Below the pieces are notes generated by a model. The model did no database searches. It was not told the DNA's origin and was given only the letters and a program-made list of their open reading frames with translations. Shown here one piece after another: positions 38,554-47,437 of a stretch of 64,000 nt of DNA (position 1 is the stretch's first letter; every line of letters starts with the position of its first letter). Both the position numbers and the translations under genes were made by a program. The DNA comes from Oscillospiraceae bacterium (GTDB lineage Bacteria > Bacillota > Clostridia > Oscillospirales > Acutalibacteraceae). The DNA lies in assembly GCA_015066625.1 (NCBI GenBank), contig SVOC01000008.1, positions 48,133-112,132 of the forward strand. Reading direction: 5' to 3'.

Positions 38554-40518
38554 ATGGAAGCTGTATTTTTACGCATTTTATCATTTATACTCTCGTTACT
38601 GTTGGCTGTTTTTAATACGGTATCATCGGTGTTCCCCGGAATCATGCCTGATGAACCCATTGAAAACAATGTGTATGTCTATGATGCCGAGGATTTTTAT
38701 ATTTATGAAAATACCGTAATTCCCGACTATGTTTCGTGGTATCTTGCAGGCGGAAAGAATTTAAAAGATTATGATTGGAAGTATTTCTTTACAAAATCCG
38801 TTGTGCTTGTTCCCTTTACTCTTCCCGACCCCGGCTATACCATTGAGAATATTGCTGTCAGTGAAAAAGGCGATACACTTGATATAAGCTTCAAATATGT
38901 AAGCGGCGACGGAGAATACGCTGCTGTTGAATGCCCCAAGGTCATTGTTGTTGAAACAAGCAAAAACATAAAATTCGTTGAGGTTACCTCCGAAAAGGAG
39001 ACCGATAACCCTGATAATCCTAATGAACCCGATGTACCTGATATTCCCGAAATCCCCGATGAACCGCCTGTTGTAAATAATTACGGAATTTACAGTGCAG
39101 ATAATTTTACGGATGATTATATACATGACAGGTCACAAGAAATTATCAACAGTTATGATGAATGGTATTATTACTATGACGGCGGCGAAACCGGGCTTAT
39201 AAAATATAACAGAGAATATTTTAAAACCAAAAGCCTTGCCGTATTTTATATTTCGGTTCCCCAAAACGGGAAAACCATTCAGATTAACAATATATCAGAG
39301 GATGAAAGTTACCTCAGAGTCAGATACAGAGTAAAAAACGGCGAAGACAAATACGCCGGCGGTATGTGGGCTGTGGTAATTGAAACAAGCAAAGATATTG
39401 ACTATGTTATTTTGACTCAGATTGGTATGACTGAAGGCTATGCTCTGATTGATGCCGAAATGTTCAATGAGGGAGCAATGCCCTTAAAACAGGACGGAGC
39501 ATATAAAATTGTAAGCACATATCAGAAGTTTGCGGCAACTCAGGGCGAAGATTATTTTACGGAAATTTATTATAATAACGAATTTTTTGAGGATTCCTCT
39601 CTTGCACTTATTTATATTATGCTGCCCAACTACAATTACGATGATATAGTTGTAAATTCTATGGTTGAAAACGGCAATGTGCTTGAAATTGAATATTCAA
39701 CCGAGGAATTTATGACGCGCCAAGACTATGAAAATGTAAAATATCTTGTAATGTTTGCGGAAATTTCAAAGAATATAACTGAAGTCAAAGCAACCGATAC
39801 CAGGCAGAAAAACAGATACGGGACTTTCGACTATTTCAAGCTTGAAGGTACGGAAGAAGGTTTGGTTGTTACCGACTATGAATCATGGACTCGGGTGGCT
39901 TCAACTTCATATGCTCCTCTTGCAAAATATGACGAAGAATATTTTGAAACCCGCTCGGTTGTACTGATTTCAAAAATGACACCGGATTCAGGCGCATTTT
40001 TTGATGTAATAAAAGTAAAAGAAAACGGCGATACTCTGGATATTACTTATCTTATAGACAGTTTCGGCGGTTTACAGGCTCTCACTTACAAAACCCTGCT
40101 TATTGAGGTCAGTAAGAATATAAAAAATGTTTCTGCTGTGCAAAGATATAACAGGGAAATTTATAAAGCTTATCCTTCTGCGTGTTTCAATCTCAGCAGT
40201 TCAGAGCAAAATTCAGCCGTTTTAATTTCGGATTATAATACGTGGTTGGGATATCCTAAATCTTCGTCAACAGAATTTAAAAAGTATAACATTAATTATT
40301 TTGAAACAAAATCCGTTGTACTTCTCAATATAAGTCTGCCGGGAGGCGAATATAAAGAAGATGTACGTTATCTTTACACGGAAGGCAATACCCTGTACGC
40401 AGGAACAGAACTGCACAACTTTTATAAAGTTGGCGGTTTTACTGCGATGATATATAAGACAGTTGTTGTTGAAGTTGATAAGGATATAACTCAAGTTGAT
40501 TACGAAATAATGAGATGA
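38554..40518 (+). CDS. Secreted protein made of five tandem repeats of about 115 residues
   Basis: 654 residues. A hydrophobic N-terminus (about 4-28) is a signal peptide or anchor. Five degenerate repeats follow. Each opens with a short beta start (VYDAEDF, IYSADNF, LIDAEMF, FDYFKL, ACFNLS). A W/Y-rich stretch then leads to Y.YF..KS.VL..I..P, and each ends with a strand like VVVETSKNI..V. An Asp/Pro-rich linker (about 150-172, PDNPNEPDVPDIPEIPDEP) separates repeats 1 and 2. I do not recognise the repeat. The ATG at 38554 follows AAGGAAAGG. It probably faces the outside of the cell. Confidence 0.8.
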   Translation: MEAVFLRILSFILSLLLAVFNTVSSVFPGIMPDEPIENNVYVYDAEDFYIYENTVIPDYVSWYLAGGKNLKDYDWKYFFTKSVVLVPFTLPDPGYTIENIAVSEKGDTLDISFKYVSGDGEYAAVECPKVIVVETSKNIKFVEVTSEKETDNPDNPNEPDVPDIPEIPDEPPVVNNYGIYSADNFTDDYIHDRSQEIINSYDEWYYYYDGGETGLIKYNREYFKTKSLAVFYISVPQNGKTIQINNISEDESYLRVRYRVKNGEDKYAGGMWAVVIETSKDIDYVILTQIGMTEGYALIDAEMFNEGAMPLKQDGAYKIVSTYQKFAATQGEDYFTEIYYNNEFFEDSSLALIYIMLPNYNYDDIVVNSMVENGNVLEIEYSTEEFMTRQDYENVKYLVMFAEISKNITEVKATDTRQKNRYGTFDYFKLEGTEEGLVVTDYESWTRVASTSYAPLAKYDEEYFETRSVVLISKMTPDSGAFFDVIKVKENGDTLDITYLIDSFGGLQALTYKTLLIEVSKNIKNVSAVQRYNREIYKAYPSACFNLSSSEQNSAVLISDYNTWLGYPKSSSTEFKKYNINYFETKSVVLLNISLPGGEYKEDVRYLYTEGNTLYAGTELHNFYKVGGFTAMIYKTVVVEVDKDITQVDYEIMR

Positions 40519-40524
40519 TTTTTG

Positions 40525-40560
40525 AAAGCGGGCTGCCCTGAAAGTGCGGTCCGCTTTATC
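40525..40560 (+). terminator. Terminator after the five-repeat gene
   Basis: AAAGCGGGCTGC pairs with GCGGTCCGCTTT (one G-T and one mismatch) followed by a T-rich stretch. Confidence 0.65.
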
Positions 40561-40600
40561 TTTTTATCTGTACGATACAAAGGACATTTTTCCTGAATGA

Positions 40601-40629
40601 TTGAAACCTGTTCCGAAATGTGGTATACT
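40601..40629 (+). promoter_or_regulatory. Sigma-A promoter of the MFS carrier
   Basis: TTGAAA and TATACT separated by 17 bases, 29 bases before the start codon. Confidence 0.7.
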
Positions 40630-40658
40630 GTTAAAAATTTCTTTTAAGGAGAGGTTTT

Positions 40659-41885
40659 ATGTCAACTCAAAGCAACTTGAAAAAGCGTTGGCTTTACCTT
40701 GCGGCAGGTGTTTTTGCAATGCTTTTTTCGGGTGTACTGTATGCGTGGTCAATCCTCAAGGTTCCTTTCAAGGAGGATTTCGGCTTTGCTGAAAACGTGC
40801 TTTCGCTTAATTTTACACTTACAATGTGTTTTTTCTGCCTCGGTGCATTCTTCGGCAGTCTTATCTGTAAAAAAATCGGAGTAAAAATTACTCTCGTTAT
40901 TTCAGGTCTGCTTGTGGGTGCGGGCTTTGTTTCAACGGGTCTGCTTACGGCGCAGTCAGTCCAATGGCTGCTCTACATAACCTATGCACTTCTTGCAGGC
41001 ACGGGTATCGGCATATCATATAACATTGTTGTATCAACGGTTTGTTCCTGGTTCCCCGACAGAAAGGGCTTTTGTTCGGGCTGTCTTATGATGGGCTTCG
41101 GAATCAGCACATTGCTGATGGGTAATATCATAAGCATTCTGTTCGGAAAGGACGGCTTCGGCGTAAGCAAAACCTATATTCTGCTTGGCACAGTGCTTGC
41201 GGCTGTGCTTGTTGCGGCAGGAATAATTCTCCGCAAACCTTCGGCAGAGGATAAACTTCCTTCGCCCAAAACGGGAAAAAGCGTTAAGAAAGAAGCCTTT
41301 GAGAGCCGTGATTTCACAACGGCTGAAATGCTTAAAACCTTCACATTCTGGAGAGCGTTTGTCTGTATGGCATTCATTACCGCCGTGGGTAACTCGGTAA
41401 TCAGCTTTGCCAGAGATCTGGTGATTTCGGTTGATGCGGCAGAAACTCTTGCGGTTACTCTTGTAGGCGTGCTTTCCGTATGCAACGGCATAGGCAGAAT
41501 TCTTACGGGTGCACTTTATGATGCACTGGGACGCCGCACAACAATGATTTCAGCGAATATTCTCACCATTGTTGCCGCAGGCATAACCCTTTTGGCGGTG
41601 CAGATGCACTCATTGCCCGTATGCATTATCGGACTTTGTCTTACGGGACTTTCCTACGGCTCCTGCCCCACACTTACTTCCGCATTTACTTCATCTTTTT
41701 ACGGACAGAAATATTTTTCGGTCAATTACAGCCTTACCAATTTCAATCTGATTGTTGCCGCATTCATAGCAAATTTCAGCAACAGCCTCCTTGCACGGCA
41801 CGGCAGCTACACCGCACCGTTTACGATGCTGCTGATTCTTGCCGCAGCAGCGCTGGGACTCAATGTTTCAATAAAAAAACCTTAA
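40659..41885 (+). CDS. MFS transporter, OFA (oxalate/formate antiporter-like) family
   Basis: 408 residues with 12 predicted membrane helices. The OFA family start is visible: WLYLAAGVFAMLFSGVLYAWS and VPFKEDFGFAE. The segment GTGIGISYNIVVSTVCSWFPDRKG is the family's conserved helix 4-5 region. OFA members exchange monocarboxylates or oxalate/formate across the cytoplasmic membrane; the substrate here is unknown. It has its own promoter and terminator. Confidence 0.9.
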   Translation: MSTQSNLKKRWLYLAAGVFAMLFSGVLYAWSILKVPFKEDFGFAENVLSLNFTLTMCFFCLGAFFGSLICKKIGVKITLVISGLLVGAGFVSTGLLTAQSVQWLLYITYALLAGTGIGISYNIVVSTVCSWFPDRKGFCSGCLMMGFGISTLLMGNIISILFGKDGFGVSKTYILLGTVLAAVLVAAGIILRKPSAEDKLPSPKTGKSVKKEAFESRDFTTAEMLKTFTFWRAFVCMAFITAVGNSVISFARDLVISVDAAETLAVTLVGVLSVCNGIGRILTGALYDALGRRTTMISANILTIVAAGITLLAVQMHSLPVCIIGLCLTGLSYGSCPTLTSAFTSSFYGQKYFSVNYSLTNFNLIVAAFIANFSNSLLARHGSYTAPFTMLLILAAAALGLNVSIKKP

Positions 41886-41965
41886 AGATTTATACACTCC
41901 GTACTATACCACGAAAAATTTCTTCTGCTGTAAATTCCGTTTTCACATAACTTCTTGATATGTCG

Positions 41966-42010
41966 AATCCCCCTATCGTAGGTCTATTCTACAACAGGGG
42001 GATTTTTCTT
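41966..42010. terminator. Strong terminator between convergent MFS and ECF genes
   Basis: AATCCCCCTATCGTAG pairs with CTACAACAGGGGGATT (a few internal mismatches) followed by TTTTTC. Confidence 0.8.
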
Positions 42011-42105
42011 TTAATGTCTGTTTTTCGGGGTATAGTCCAACAAGTCTATGTATAATTAATTTTTGCATAAACCGCAAATTCTGACAAACAACAACAGGGC
42101 AAAAC

Positions 42106-42807
42106 TCAATTACCGCTTTTGTGGTCCGGCATACCGTATTTCTGCTTTACTCTGTCGAGTTTTTCAAGAAGCGGTTTGCCGAAAACCAACATCATAATTG
42201 CCGTGCTGATTCCCTGACTGACGTTAACGGGGAAGCCTGACGCAAGTGATGCGATGAATGCTTCAAGGTTGATTTCGGGCATTATGATGAAAATATGCGA
42301 GGTGTCGAGAATCGGACCTATCCAGAGTACGTTTGCAAGGAAACCGAAGATTGCCATAACCCACGGCTTTCTTTTTTTATTCCCGATAAACACAAAGCCC
42401 GCAAGCATTCCGCCTGCACCGTAAGCCATCATCTGCCACGGCATATATGCTCCCTGACCGTAGAAAAAGTTGCTTGCAAATGCGGTAATTGCGCCGACGA
42501 TAAAGCCCGCTTCGGGTCCGAAAGCAATACCCGTGAGCATAATTATCGCAAACACGGCTTTGAAATGGGGAATGGGAATTGCAACACGCCCGATAACCGC
42601 AAGAGCAATCATAACCGCAAGCACAACAAGCTCTCTTGCCTGCGGTTTTCTTTTTTCAAACATCATAAAGAACGGAACAGAAAGCTCGATTATGATGAGA
42701 ATGCCTGTTATGTAGTAGCCTTTTCCGGGGAGCTTATCTCCGAGAAACAAGGTCAAAGGGATCAAGGCGAGAAACACAATCAGCATTGCAATATTTGATT
42801 TTTTCAT
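42106..42807 (-). CDS. ECF transporter S component, predicted cobalamin-binding
   Basis: 233 residues with six membrane helices. S components bind the vitamin in the membrane and dock on the T/A module. Family features are LVVLAVMIALAVIGRVAIP and the loop FGPEAGFIVGAITAFASNFFYGQGAYMPWQM. The gene overlaps the ATPase gene by four bases and is the last of a cobalamin-riboswitch operon, so cobalamin (CbrT-like) is the likely substrate. Specificity is inferred from regulation, not from the protein. Confidence 0.85.
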   Translation of the reverse strand: MKKSNIAMLIVFLALIPLTLFLGDKLPGKGYYITGILIIIELSVPFFMMFEKRKPQARELVVLAVMIALAVIGRVAIPIPHFKAVFAIIMLTGIAFGPEAGFIVGAITAFASNFFYGQGAYMPWQMMAYGAGGMLAGFVFIGNKKRKPWVMAIFGFLANVLWIGPILDTSHIFIIMPEINLEAFIASLASGFPVNVSQGISTAIMMLVFGKPLLEKLDRVKQKYGMPDHKSGN

Positions 42808-44465
42808 TGTGTTCCTCCCTTGTTTTTGCGGTAAAGCTCAACAACATTTTCCGCAGTAACGGCATTTCTGAAAATGTGCTTGCTCATTCGGTTAGCCGCC
42901 GTTGTGTAGAAACTGTTGCCGCCGAAGAATTTCTGAGGAGTGTCGGTTGTAAGCACCTGACCGTCAAAGAACATACTTACTCTGTCGGCATATTTTGCAC
43001 AGAATTCAACATCGTGAGAAACCATAAGAATTGTGATTCTCTGCTCTTTAAGTTTGTTGAGAATTGAGGCAAAGGTTTCCTTGAAGAAGCTGTCCATACC
43101 CTTTGTCGGCTCATCAAGAAGAAGGATTTTCGGCTCTGTGAGAAGAACTTTTGCAAGTGCAACTCTCTGCTGTTCACCGCCCGATAAATCGTAAGGATGA
43201 TTATTCATCAGTTCTGTTATCTGACAGATTTCAGCAACTTCGGTTATCTTGTTTTTATCCTTCGTCATTTCCTCAAGGTCTTCACGGACAGCTTTCTTCA
43301 CAAACAGACTTTTCGGGTCTTGCGGTAACATTGAAATGCAGTTTCTGAAAAGCTCACCTGATTTGAATTTGTTGACGGGTTTACCGAAAACCTTGATTTT
43401 GCCTGTGTAAGGCTTACAGATTCCGCAGATTGCTTTCAATGTTGTGGATTTGCCTGCGCCGTTTCCGCCGACAATTGCGGATATTGTTCCCGACGGGATT
43501 TCAATGCTGACACCTCTGAGAATATCGGGGGAGTCTTTTTCGTATCTGAACCACAAATCTTTGAGTGATAAAGCAGGGTTTTCGATTTTATCATCAAATT
43601 TTTTGCAGGGGATTTCTTTGATTTCGGGTTCATTTTCAAATTCTTTATTCAGCCACGCTCTGCCTTCTCTGACGGTAAGAGGACAATCTCCGTTGCCGTT
43701 TGCGTTATAAAAAACACGAACGGGAGTGGGCATAGCGGTAAACATCGGATTGTTTTGTTCAAATAATAATTTTCCGATATTTCTCGGTGTATCATTTGCG
43801 ATTATTATGCCGTTATCCATTACAATTGCTCTGTCTGCATAAGGAAAAATATCCTCAAGGCGGTGTTCGGTTATGATAACTGTTGTGCCCAGCTCGGTGT
43901 TGATTTTACGAACAGTATTGAGAAAATCCGATGCGGCAATGGGGTCAAGCTGGCTTGTGGGCTCGTCAAGAATAAGAACTTCGGGCTGCATTGCCATAAT
44001 CGAAGCAAGGTTGAGAAGCTGTTTCTGACCGCCCGAAAGAAGGTTAACATCTCTGTGGAACCAATCCTGAATTCCGAAATAGCAGGCCATTTCCGCAACT
44101 CTTGAACGCATGGTTTTTTGGTTACAACCGAGGCTTTCAAGTCCGAATGCAAGCTCGTGCCATACCTTATCAGTAACAATCTGGTCATCGGGATTCTGCA
44201 TAACATATCCGATTTTTGATGACTGTTCACGGTTATCAACATCACCCAAAGCAACGCCGTTAAAGTATATTTCGCCTGTTCTCTTTCCGTAGGGAGTGAG
44301 AACGGTTTTCAGGTGGCGGAGAAGCGTGGTTTTGCCGCTTCCCGATTTGCCGCAGAGAACGATATATTCGCCTTTTTCTATCTTCAAGGATACGTTATCA
44401 AGTGATTTTTTATCTTCTGATGCCGGATACGAAAAACTTAAATTTTCGATTTTGAAATTTTCCAC
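42804..44465 (-). CDS. ECF transporter, fused two-domain energy-coupling ATPase
   Basis: 553 residues. Two ABC domains sit in one chain, equal to EcfA plus EcfA'. Domain 1 has Walker A GKSGSGKTT (39-47), signature LSGGQKQ and LILDEPTSQLDP. Domain 2 has GGNGAGKST, LSGGEQQRVALAK and LLLDEPTKGMDS. The start is GTG at 44465 behind AAGGAGG, overlapping the T-component gene by 28 bases. A fused A-A' is common for dedicated ECF modules. It powers cobalamin uptake here by inference from the riboswitch. Confidence 0.93.
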   Translation of the reverse strand: MENFKIENLSFSYPASEDKKSLDNVSLKIEKGEYIVLCGKSGSGKTTLLRHLKTVLTPYGKRTGEIYFNGVALGDVDNREQSSKIGYVMQNPDDQIVTDKVWHELAFGLESLGCNQKTMRSRVAEMACYFGIQDWFHRDVNLLSGGQKQLLNLASIMAMQPEVLILDEPTSQLDPIAASDFLNTVRKINTELGTTVIITEHRLEDIFPYADRAIVMDNGIIIANDTPRNIGKLLFEQNNPMFTAMPTPVRVFYNANGNGDCPLTVREGRAWLNKEFENEPEIKEIPCKKFDDKIENPALSLKDLWFRYEKDSPDILRGVSIEIPSGTISAIVGGNGAGKSTTLKAICGICKPYTGKIKVFGKPVNKFKSGELFRNCISMLPQDPKSLFVKKAVREDLEEMTKDKNKITEVAEICQITELMNNHPYDLSGGEQQRVALAKVLLTEPKILLLDEPTKGMDSFFKETFASILNKLKEQRITILMVSHDVEFCAKYADRVSMFFDGQVLTTDTPQKFFGGNSFYTTAANRMSKHIFRNAVTAENVVELYRKNKGGTQ

Positions 44466-45328
44466 TGTATAACCTCCTTGATGTGAAGTAATGTCGGTAT
44501 CATAAGATAGCCGAGATATGCGATGAAACCGATAATGTTAAAACCTTTTATCGGTGTGATGTTTCTTTCAGGCAGAAATTCGGCATTCATTCCTCCGCTT
44601 GCGGCAAATCCGATAACAACACTAACCATAACAGGCATTACCGCTGCTAAAATCCAATCGGTTTTCGACATACGGTAAACCGTAAAGCTTGTCCGTTTTG
44701 CCGTGCCGTAGCCTCTTGAACGCATTGAATCACTTGTTGCGATGCTCCCTTCAAGCGCCCAAGATGTGAGAACGCCTATAACAGTCATTCCCGAATGAAG
44801 TTTGTCTTTTAATGACGAATTTTCTGCCGTTCCTTTTCCGATTGAACTGCGTACACCGATAATTTGCTTCGCTTTTTGCAGAAGATTCGGTATCATACGG
44901 AATACCATAACAAGAAGAAGTGACAGTGACGGTGCAAGGTTACCGAAAAGGCAGGTGAATTTATCGCCCGTCAGCACTTTTCCGTAGCATCCGAACCACA
45001 AAATCATCAATACGAATGTTGCCGCAACGGCTACTCCGTAAATCAACGCTTCAAGGGTGTAGGGTCTGTCAAAGTAAGTGAAAAGAACCGTCACACCCCG
45101 AGTATTTACAACCGGATTAAAAAGTGTTACGAATATAAAAAGCGGTATCATCAATAATATATTTTTCAGCCCTTTCCTGCCATTGAGAAAAAAGTAATAC
45201 ACTCCGCTTGCCAATATGCCTGCAAGCAGATAAACGGGGTGCTGCAGAAGAACACCGAAGCAGATTGCTCCGATGAAAAACAGCAGATTCACCGCAGGAT
45301 GAAGTTTTGAGAATGCGTCCTGTTTCAT
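44438..45328 (-). CDS. ECF transporter T component
   Basis: 296 residues, five or six membrane helices. The cytosolic coupling helices are shown by the conserved Arg motif SDSMRSRGYGTAKR, which contacts the ATPases. NRKMKDKLHSG-like sequence before it corresponds to the first coupling segment. The ATG at 45328 follows GGTGAG. It is the first ECF gene after the small HNH-repeat protein. Confidence 0.93.
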   Translation of the reverse strand: MKQDAFSKLHPAVNLLFFIGAICFGVLLQHPVYLLAGILASGVYYFFLNGRKGLKNILLMIPLFIFVTLFNPVVNTRGVTVLFTYFDRPYTLEALIYGVAVAATFVLMILWFGCYGKVLTGDKFTCLFGNLAPSLSLLLVMVFRMIPNLLQKAKQIIGVRSSIGKGTAENSSLKDKLHSGMTVIGVLTSWALEGSIATSDSMRSRGYGTAKRTSFTVYRMSKTDWILAAVMPVMVSVVIGFAASGGMNAEFLPERNITPIKGFNIIGFIAYLGYLMIPTLLHIKEVIQWKISKSKI

Positions 45329-45338
45329 ATTCTCACCG

Positions 45339-45521
45339 TTATTTTTTCTTTGCATCTTTCAGTCCCGCCGCCTCTAATGCTCTTGGCCACGGACCGAGAA
45401 AAGCTTTTATGCGTGACATTGTTGCCACATCAAAATCAGTCTTTTTAGGCAAGCTTCCGAGTTCTTCATTTTTTTGCCGAAGCGTCTCGATTGCCCATTC
45501 TTTCTTTTTATTACTTATCAT
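45339..45521 (-). CDS. Small HNH/homing-endonuclease-associated-repeat protein
   Basis: 60 residues, basic. It contains one copy of the repeat seen next to homing endonucleases: LPKKTDFDVATM, then a helix and FLGPWPRALEAAGL. That unit binds DNA in larger proteins. As an isolated single repeat it may be a small DNA-binding regulator. The ribosome site GGTGG sits immediately past the U run of the riboswitch terminator, so it is the first translated gene of the ECF operon. A decayed remnant of a larger protein is the alternative. Confidence 0.7.
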   Translation of the reverse strand: MISNKKKEWAIETLRQKNEELGSLPKKTDFDVATMSRIKAFLGPWPRALEAAGLKDAKKK

Positions 45522-45537
45522 TATTTTTCCACCAAAT

Positions 45538-45572
45538 AAAAAACTCTTTCAACACAAGTGGCTGAAAGAGTT
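45538..45572 (-). terminator. Terminator (expression platform) of riboswitch 1
   Basis: On the minus strand AACTCTTTCA pairs with TGAAAGAGTT, followed by TTTTTTATTT. The U run abuts the ribosome site of the next gene. Confidence 0.82.
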
Positions 45573-45660
45573 TATAAACAAAAATATATCGGCTTAAACC
45601 AGAAAAAACTCAGGCTGAAAAGTCGGTAATTCTCTTCCATCCAAAGATATCAAACCAAGT

Positions 45661-45774
45661 TTACGGCAGGTGTTCCGACTGATGCGCATATGCGCAAACA
45701 CGGTAATGGCGGTTGCTCGGGAGTCTGACCCGATTTCCCTTTTGATTTACTCCGCAATGCGTTTCAAACCGTAA
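45661..45774 (-). promoter_or_regulatory. Cobalamin riboswitch 1 (ahead of the ECF transporter)
   Basis: On the minus strand the conserved core reads AAAAGGGAA, GGGTCAGACTCCC, CCGCCATTACCGTG and the B12-box-like CGGAACACCTGCC. The ends pair as P1 (TTACGG with CCGTAA). It is followed about 90 bases later by a terminator, so high cobalamin should stop transcription of the uptake genes. Confidence 0.92.
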
Positions 45775-45778
45775 TTTA

Positions 45779-45807
45779 ATTATATTATTTTTCCAAATCA
45801 ATGTCAA
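45779..45807 (-). promoter_or_regulatory. Consensus sigma-A promoter of riboswitch 1
   Basis: On the minus strand exact TTGACA and TATAAT are separated by 17 bases. The -35 lies inside the 3' end of the gene ending at 45785. Confidence 0.88.
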
Positions 45808-47434
45808 GGTCTTTGCCCAAACTGCAGGTGTAATGCCATTGGATTTTATCACCGTCAGCAAGTTCATAACTTCCGCATCCCACAGACGGCGATTCTCCGT
45901 TTACAAAATATATCCAGCCTGAGGATTTACCGAAATCCATTTCATAGATATTGTTGATACCTTCAATGTATTTCATATTTGAAGAAAACAGGATTTTGTT
46001 CTTTTGGCACACCTCTGAAAATACATCGTAAACCGTATCGCCTTTTTCTATTTCAACCTCGGTTTCTTCCAGAACAACTCCGTTTTTCGGGATGTAGCTT
46101 TTATCTTTATCTTTTATCACATCACAGTTTATGCTTATGGTAACAGAACCGATTGTATCTGTGTTATTATCACCCGATATTCCTGCAACCAAAGCAATAA
46201 CAGCAACTGCCGCCACAATAATAAGCACTGTGAATTTGTGTTTTTTTGTTGCAAAAAGCACAGCACATATTAATATTGAAGCAACACACACGGAGATAAG
46301 TATGACCCGTACGGAATCGGATTTATTTTCACAGGTTTCTGCCGGTTCCGTTTTTTGTGTGTCGGAATCAGGGTTTGTTGTTATGCTTGTGATTTTCGAA
46401 GTATTCTCAACAAAAACTGTTGTTTCGGTTATTGAGGTTGGTTCCGTTAAGGTTGTTTCAGTTGTAATTGCATTGGTTGTTGTTCCTTCGGAAACGTTTT
46501 TATTTTGATTAAAAATATAGAATGGCGATTTGCCGTTTTTCATATTCTCATAGGCGATTGAGGCACATAAAACCTGTGCGGTTGCCGTCGAATCGGAAAC
46601 GCCGTCTTCTTTATGGCTGAAACTTCCGTCAGCCAAACAAAAACTGCTCATTCCGTCAAAAACCGTGTTGCTGTTTTTTATGAACCGTTTATCGGTTGCG
46701 GCATCAATGCCCAGAGATGAGAGTGCGATAACAACCTGCGCCGTGCTTTCGGGATTTTCAACTCCGTAAGCCGAATATCCGCCGTTTTCAAGCTGACGTG
46801 CAGAAAGAAAATCAAGAGAATCATCGACAGCAGATTTCACCGCAGGATTATCGCTGTAATGAACTGCCAATGCCTGAACCGTCATTGCCGTCACGTCAAC
46901 ATCGCCGTATTCTCCCGTAACCGAAAAACCTCCGTCTGTAAGTTGAAAAGAGAGCAGTTCATCGATAAGTCCGGTCACAGAATAAGCATCACTTATACAA
47001 CCATTGTTGAGCAAATGTAAGCCAAAAACAAGGCTCATTATTCCTTGCTCACCGATTGAATTGCCGAGAACTTTGTTAATATACGGGTTTGTTTTATCGC
47101 CGATTGCGATATATGTGAGCGCATATTTAATACGGGATGACGCAGAGCCTACTTCATTTTCCGAAAGATAGCCATTCAAAGATTTTTTGTAATCCGAAAA
47201 ATCATATTTGCCGTGATTGCTCAGAGCAATAACATACCACTCGGAACCTGCTCCTGCATCATCAGTCAAGTCGCTGTCAATCCATTTCTGAATGGAATCG
47301 ACAGATGATTTTTGCAGATTATATTCAATTATTCTTTCTTCATATTGTTCTGCTTCGTTACCGTATGCAACGGCAGGAACAAATCCCGCCGTTACAACAA
47401 TCAAAGCAACTACAAAGACAATTAATCTTTTCAT
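45785..47434 (-). CDS. Intrinsic-factor/transcobalamin-like surface protein: alpha/alpha barrel, membrane hairpin, DUF4430
   Basis: 549 residues. A signal peptide (1-24) is followed by a helical domain (about 30-300) of the prenyltransferase/squalene-cyclase barrel type, with GGFS...DVDVTAMTVQALAV and GGYSAYG...STAQVVIALSSLGI repeats. A Thr-rich linker (about 315-375) leads to two close membrane helices (about 380-430) joined by a short ATKKHK loop. A C-terminal DUF4430 domain with WIYFVNGE and DGDKIQWHY follows. Barrel plus DUF4430 is the architecture of animal B12 carriers. The hairpin would put both domains outside. It starts three bases behind the gene at 47438 and is under riboswitch 2. 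Confidence 0.88.
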   Translation of the reverse strand: MKRLIVFVVALIVVTAGFVPAVAYGNEAEQYEERIIEYNLQKSSVDSIQKWIDSDLTDDAGAGSEWYVIALSNHGKYDFSDYKKSLNGYLSENEVGSASSRIKYALTYIAIGDKTNPYINKVLGNSIGEQGIMSLVFGLHLLNNGCISDAYSVTGLIDELLSFQLTDGGFSVTGEYGDVDVTAMTVQALAVHYSDNPAVKSAVDDSLDFLSARQLENGGYSAYGVENPESTAQVVIALSSLGIDAATDKRFIKNSNTVFDGMSSFCLADGSFSHKEDGVSDSTATAQVLCASIAYENMKNGKSPFYIFNQNKNVSEGTTTNAITTETTLTEPTSITETTVFVENTSKITSITTNPDSDTQKTEPAETCENKSDSVRVILISVCVASILICAVLFATKKHKFTVLIIVAAVAVIALVAGISGDNNTDTIGSVTISINCDVIKDKDKSYIPKNGVVLEETEVEIEKGDTVYDVFSEVCQKNKILFSSNMKYIEGINNIYEMDFGKSSGWIYFVNGESPSVGCGSYELADGDKIQWHYTCSLGKDLDIDLEK

Positions 47435-47437
47435 AAA

